A stretch of DNA of 64,000 nucleotides from JBELHO01 sp042091375 (lineage in GTDB: Bacteria; Pseudomonadota; Gammaproteobacteria; Enterobacterales; Alteromonadaceae). Shown piece by piece: positions 61,878 through 64,000 of the stretch. The translations under genes and the position numbers were made by a program. The notes beneath the pieces were generated by a model. That model made no database searches. It was not told the origin of the DNA and saw nothing but the letters and a program-made list of their open reading frames with translations. How positions within the stretch are numbered: the first letter of the stretch is position 1; every line of letters starts with the position of its first letter. The DNA lies in the NCBI GenBank assembly GCA_042091375.1, contig JBELHO010000004.1, positions 80,231 to 144,230 on the forward strand, in the 5' to 3' direction.

Positions 61878-63479
61878 TTAATCGTATTTAGCCAAAATCA
61901 TATCTGCGGCCTTAGCAGCGATCATAATTGTCGGGGCATTGGTATTGCCACTAATAATAGTTGGCATAATAGAGGCATCTACGACTCTTAAGTTGTCAAT
62001 ACCGTAAACAGACAAGGTGTGATCAACAACCGCTGCGGGATCATTACCCATTTTACAAGTGCCTACTGGATGATAAATGGTATTGGCTTTGCGGCGAATA
62101 AAGTCCTTAATTTGTTGCTCAGAAGGGTATTGTTGCTCTGGGTATATAGCGCTTTTTACGATCTGGGATAATGGTGATTTAGCAAATATATCGCGGCATA
62201 TTTTGACGGCTTTTACCATGACTTGCATATCGTCTGGATGCGACAACATATTCATGAAAATTTTAGGTGGCTTGCTGCTGTCACTACTGGCTAAGGTGAC
62301 TTCACCAGTACTTTTTGGGCGGAGTAAACAGGCGTGCAAAGCCATACCATAGTGCAGTAATTGTTGATCATTGCGGCCGTGATCATCCATGGCTGCTGGA
62401 ATAAAGTGTAACTGTAAATCAGGTCTGTCTAATGCGTTATCTGATTTAATAAATCCACCACTTTCAGCAATTGCAGAAGTAATAATGCCTTGCCGTTTAG
62501 TGATAAATTTACTTATTTGCTTGGTTATCCACCAAGCAGATTTCGGTCGATAAGCTAACACCTGATGAAAATCAATGTTATTCACCGTTAAAATATCGAG
62601 GTGATCTTGTAAATTTTTACCCACGCCAATAAGAGAGTGTTTTACCTCTATTTGGTGCTGTTTCAATTGCTGTGGATCACCAATACCTGACAGCATTAAC
62701 AACTGCGGAGAATGAAAGGCTCCGGCGCTGACAATCACCTCTTTATTGGCATAGAGTGAAAACGTTTGCTGGTTTTTTATATATTCAATGCCAATCGCTT
62801 GTTTGTTCTTTAGCAGAATTTTACTGACGTGAATATTAGTTAACACTGTCAAGTTATGTCTTGACAGATTAGGCGTCAAAAATGCTTTCGCAGCACTGCA
62901 TCTCAAGCCATCTTTTTGAGTGACTTGAAAATAGCCAATACCTTCTTGTGATGCACCGTTAAAATCATTATTAATGGCAAATCCACAAGCATGCGCAGCT
63001 TCAATAAAATAATCATTGATTTGAGGTTTAGATCGCGAATCACAGACATTGAGCTCACCACCCACTCCGTGAAAATCATCAGCACCTCTTTCTTGGTGTT
63101 GTGTTGATTTAAAATAGGGCAGAACATCTTCATAAGACCAACCTGGGTTACCTAAATTGGCCCAATGATCGTAATCTTGTTTTTGGCCTCGAATATACAA
63201 CATGGCATTAATTGAACTGCTGCCACCTAAGGTTTTTCCTCGGGGATTAAAAATTCTTCTATTGAACAAATGCGGCTCAGGCTCAGAATACAGTTGCCAG
63301 TTGCGGCGTTTACTGCGCATCAAAGTAATTACCGCTAGGGGAATTGTTGTCATCCAATGTTTATCACTAGGGCCTGCTTCGATCAGACACACAGTATACT
63401 TACCGCTAGCAGATAACTTATCAGCTAACACACAACCCGCAGAGCCAGCACCGACAATAATAAAATCAAAAGACTGCAT
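61878..63479 (-). CDS. GMC-family FAD-dependent alcohol (choline-type) dehydrogenase
   Basis: 533 aa. The N-terminal FAD-binding motif GAGSAGCVLADKL (10-22) and the GMC signature RGKTLGGSSSINAMLYIRG (about 80-98) are intact, as are the second signature GAFHSPQLLMLSGIGDP and the C-terminal catalytic block IYHPVGTCKMG with SGNTNAPTIMI. The overall pattern is close to BetA choline dehydrogenase and to AlkJ-type alkanol dehydrogenases, and the sequence does not separate them. It is monocistronic and 46 kb from betI, so a link to choline use is only a possibility. Confidence 0.87.
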   Translation of the reverse strand: MQSFDFIIVGAGSAGCVLADKLSASGKYTVCLIEAGPSDKHWMTTIPLAVITLMRSKRRNWQLYSEPEPHLFNRRIFNPRGKTLGGSSSINAMLYIRGQKQDYDHWANLGNPGWSYEDVLPYFKSTQHQERGADDFHGVGGELNVCDSRSKPQINDYFIEAAHACGFAINNDFNGASQEGIGYFQVTQKDGLRCSAAKAFLTPNLSRHNLTVLTNIHVSKILLKNKQAIGIEYIKNQQTFSLYANKEVIVSAGAFHSPQLLMLSGIGDPQQLKQHQIEVKHSLIGVGKNLQDHLDILTVNNIDFHQVLAYRPKSAWWITKQISKFITKRQGIITSAIAESGGFIKSDNALDRPDLQLHFIPAAMDDHGRNDQQLLHYGMALHACLLRPKSTGEVTLASSDSSKPPKIFMNMLSHPDDMQVMVKAVKICRDIFAKSPLSQIVKSAIYPEQQYPSEQQIKDFIRRKANTIYHPVGTCKMGNDPAAVVDHTLSVYGIDNLRVVDASIMPTIISGNTNAPTIMIAAKAADMILAKYD

Positions 63480-63503
63480 GCATTGAACTACCTTAATGAT
63501 GGT

Positions 63504-63848
63504 ATGACCAGTTTAGCGTTTTCAGCGATTGTTGCAACCGCAATATTATATCTGAATATGTTGGCAGTGACGCAACTGATAATGTCAGCTTCTGCGGTGC
63601 AAATTGACTCAGCACAGGACTCAGTAGCCCGGCACAAAGCAAGTATAGCACTCAGAAGCCATGCTCAAAAAATATCTGCACTGTCTTTATTACCTCAATC
63701 AGGGGGTAATTTAACTTCTCGCTATTTAATACCAGACTATTTACTACAAACCTATTTACTCCAAACCTATTTACTACCAATCTATTCAATAAATCACTGT
63801 GCAATACAGCATCTTTTACACTGTCTCGCTTGGCTTGCGAGCCTATAG
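63504..63848 (+). CDS. Doubtful small hypothetical protein with a repeat-coded segment
   Basis: 114 aa from the ATG at 63504. A hydrophobic N-terminus (SLAFSAIVATAILYLNMLAV) could be a membrane anchor or signal. The C-terminal part encodes a 15 bp tandem repeat as YLLQTYLLQTYLLPIYS. No ribosome site of quality and no family resemblance is seen, and codon use is unremarkable. It may be an accidental open frame in the gap before the next gene. Confidence 0.25.
   Translation: MTSLAFSAIVATAILYLNMLAVTQLIMSASAVQIDSAQDSVARHKASIALRSHAQKISALSLLPQSGGNLTSRYLIPDYLLQTYLLQTYLLPIYSINHCAIQHLLHCLAWLASL
63722..63796. repeat. 15 bp degenerate tandem repeat (x5)
   Basis: Five consecutive 15-mers begin CTATTTAATACCAGA, CTATTTACTACAAAC, CTATTTACTCCAAAC, CTATTTACTACCAAT and CTATTCAATAAATCA. 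The unit is a multiple of three, so it stays in frame in the doubtful gene that contains it. Confidence 0.85.
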
Positions 63849-63987
63849 GTACTGCTCAGGTTTATTTGTAAATCTATACCACAGGCAGGGCTTTTGTGTA
63901 TAGCTAAAAAATGCAATGCCAAAAAAACCAAAAAGTAATAATAATGTATACACTTTGTTAATATTGGTGCTATATTTGTTTTTGTAT

Positions 63988-64000
63988 GGAGGTTTAAATG
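63988..64000 (+). other. Probable start of the next gene (GGAGG plus ATG)
   Basis: GGAGG at 63988-63992 is five bases before an ATG at 63998-64000, the last bases of the window. A strong ribosome site with this spacing suggests a plus-strand gene running off the right edge; its product cannot be seen. The preceding 150 bp is AT-rich and includes a TGTATACA palindrome near 63944. Confidence 0.5.

Overview
The window reads as chromosome of a marine gammaproteobacterium of the Alteromonadales, probably Colwelliaceae-like (for example Colwellia or Thalassotalea). This is inferred from gene order and protein character, not from a search. The clues are the chains pyrG-eno-(x)-ftsB-ispD-ispF-truD-surE-pcm-yqaA-nlpD-rpoS and nudF-yqiB-cpdA-yqiA-parE, two TonB-dependent receptors, a PEP-CTERM-like protein, a BlaR1-TonB fusion, low-to-moderate GC and AT-rich spacers. 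I see no rRNA, tRNA, CRISPR array, prophage or insertion sequence. A run of exactly 100 Ns (24732-24831) shows that this is a scaffolded draft or a metagenome or single-cell assembly.

Layout. 1-9090 is envelope and housekeeping: a partial membrane-anchored protein, lpxL, hldE, tolC, then the co-directional nudF-yqiB-cpdA-yqiA-parE set; parC is not in the window. 9534-16153 is an accessory block: a glycerophosphodiesterase lipoprotein, a PhoD-type phosphodiesterase, a TonB-dependent receptor, a BetI-type repressor and a shortened BCCT-like transporter. 16359-18514 holds a DUF2237 gene, ubiG and a PEP-CTERM-like secreted protein. 19007-33938 is the core pyrG-to-recA segment, interrupted by a diverged ~180 bp tandem duplication of the ispF/truD junction that contains the N gap. 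34143-42829 carries an OPT transporter with a small membrane partner, metA-metH and radA. 43504-48653 carries a two-PilZ-domain protein, serB, its divergent membrane neighbour, and tatD. 49064-53072 is an orphan FecR plus a TonB receptor, with minisatellites between them. 53160-56502 is prfC-argS. 56650-58490 is a BlaI/BlaR1-like pair whose sensor ends in a TonB domain. 58755-64000 holds a SPOUT methyltransferase, a cold-shock protein, a YggN-like protein, tapT, a GMC oxidoreductase and the start of a further gene.

How the genes may work together. The most system-like stretch is 9534-16153. A choline-sensing type of repressor (BetI) sits next to a BCCT-like carrier that keeps the Trp-Trp-x-x-Trp cation-binding motif, and is divergent from a TonB receptor across a 14 bp perfect palindrome. 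Downstream of the receptor lie a PhoD-family phosphodiesterase and a GDPD lipoprotein. I infer a locus for capturing choline-containing phospholipid head groups (glycerophosphocholine or phosphatidylcholine). The substrate is untested. Other points of interest are the BlaR1-TonB fusion behind two dyad operators, the orphan FecR, a terminator-ended untranslated region upstream of the PilZ gene, and unrelated-looking short tandem repeats in several spacers, two of which share the heptad AATAGGT.
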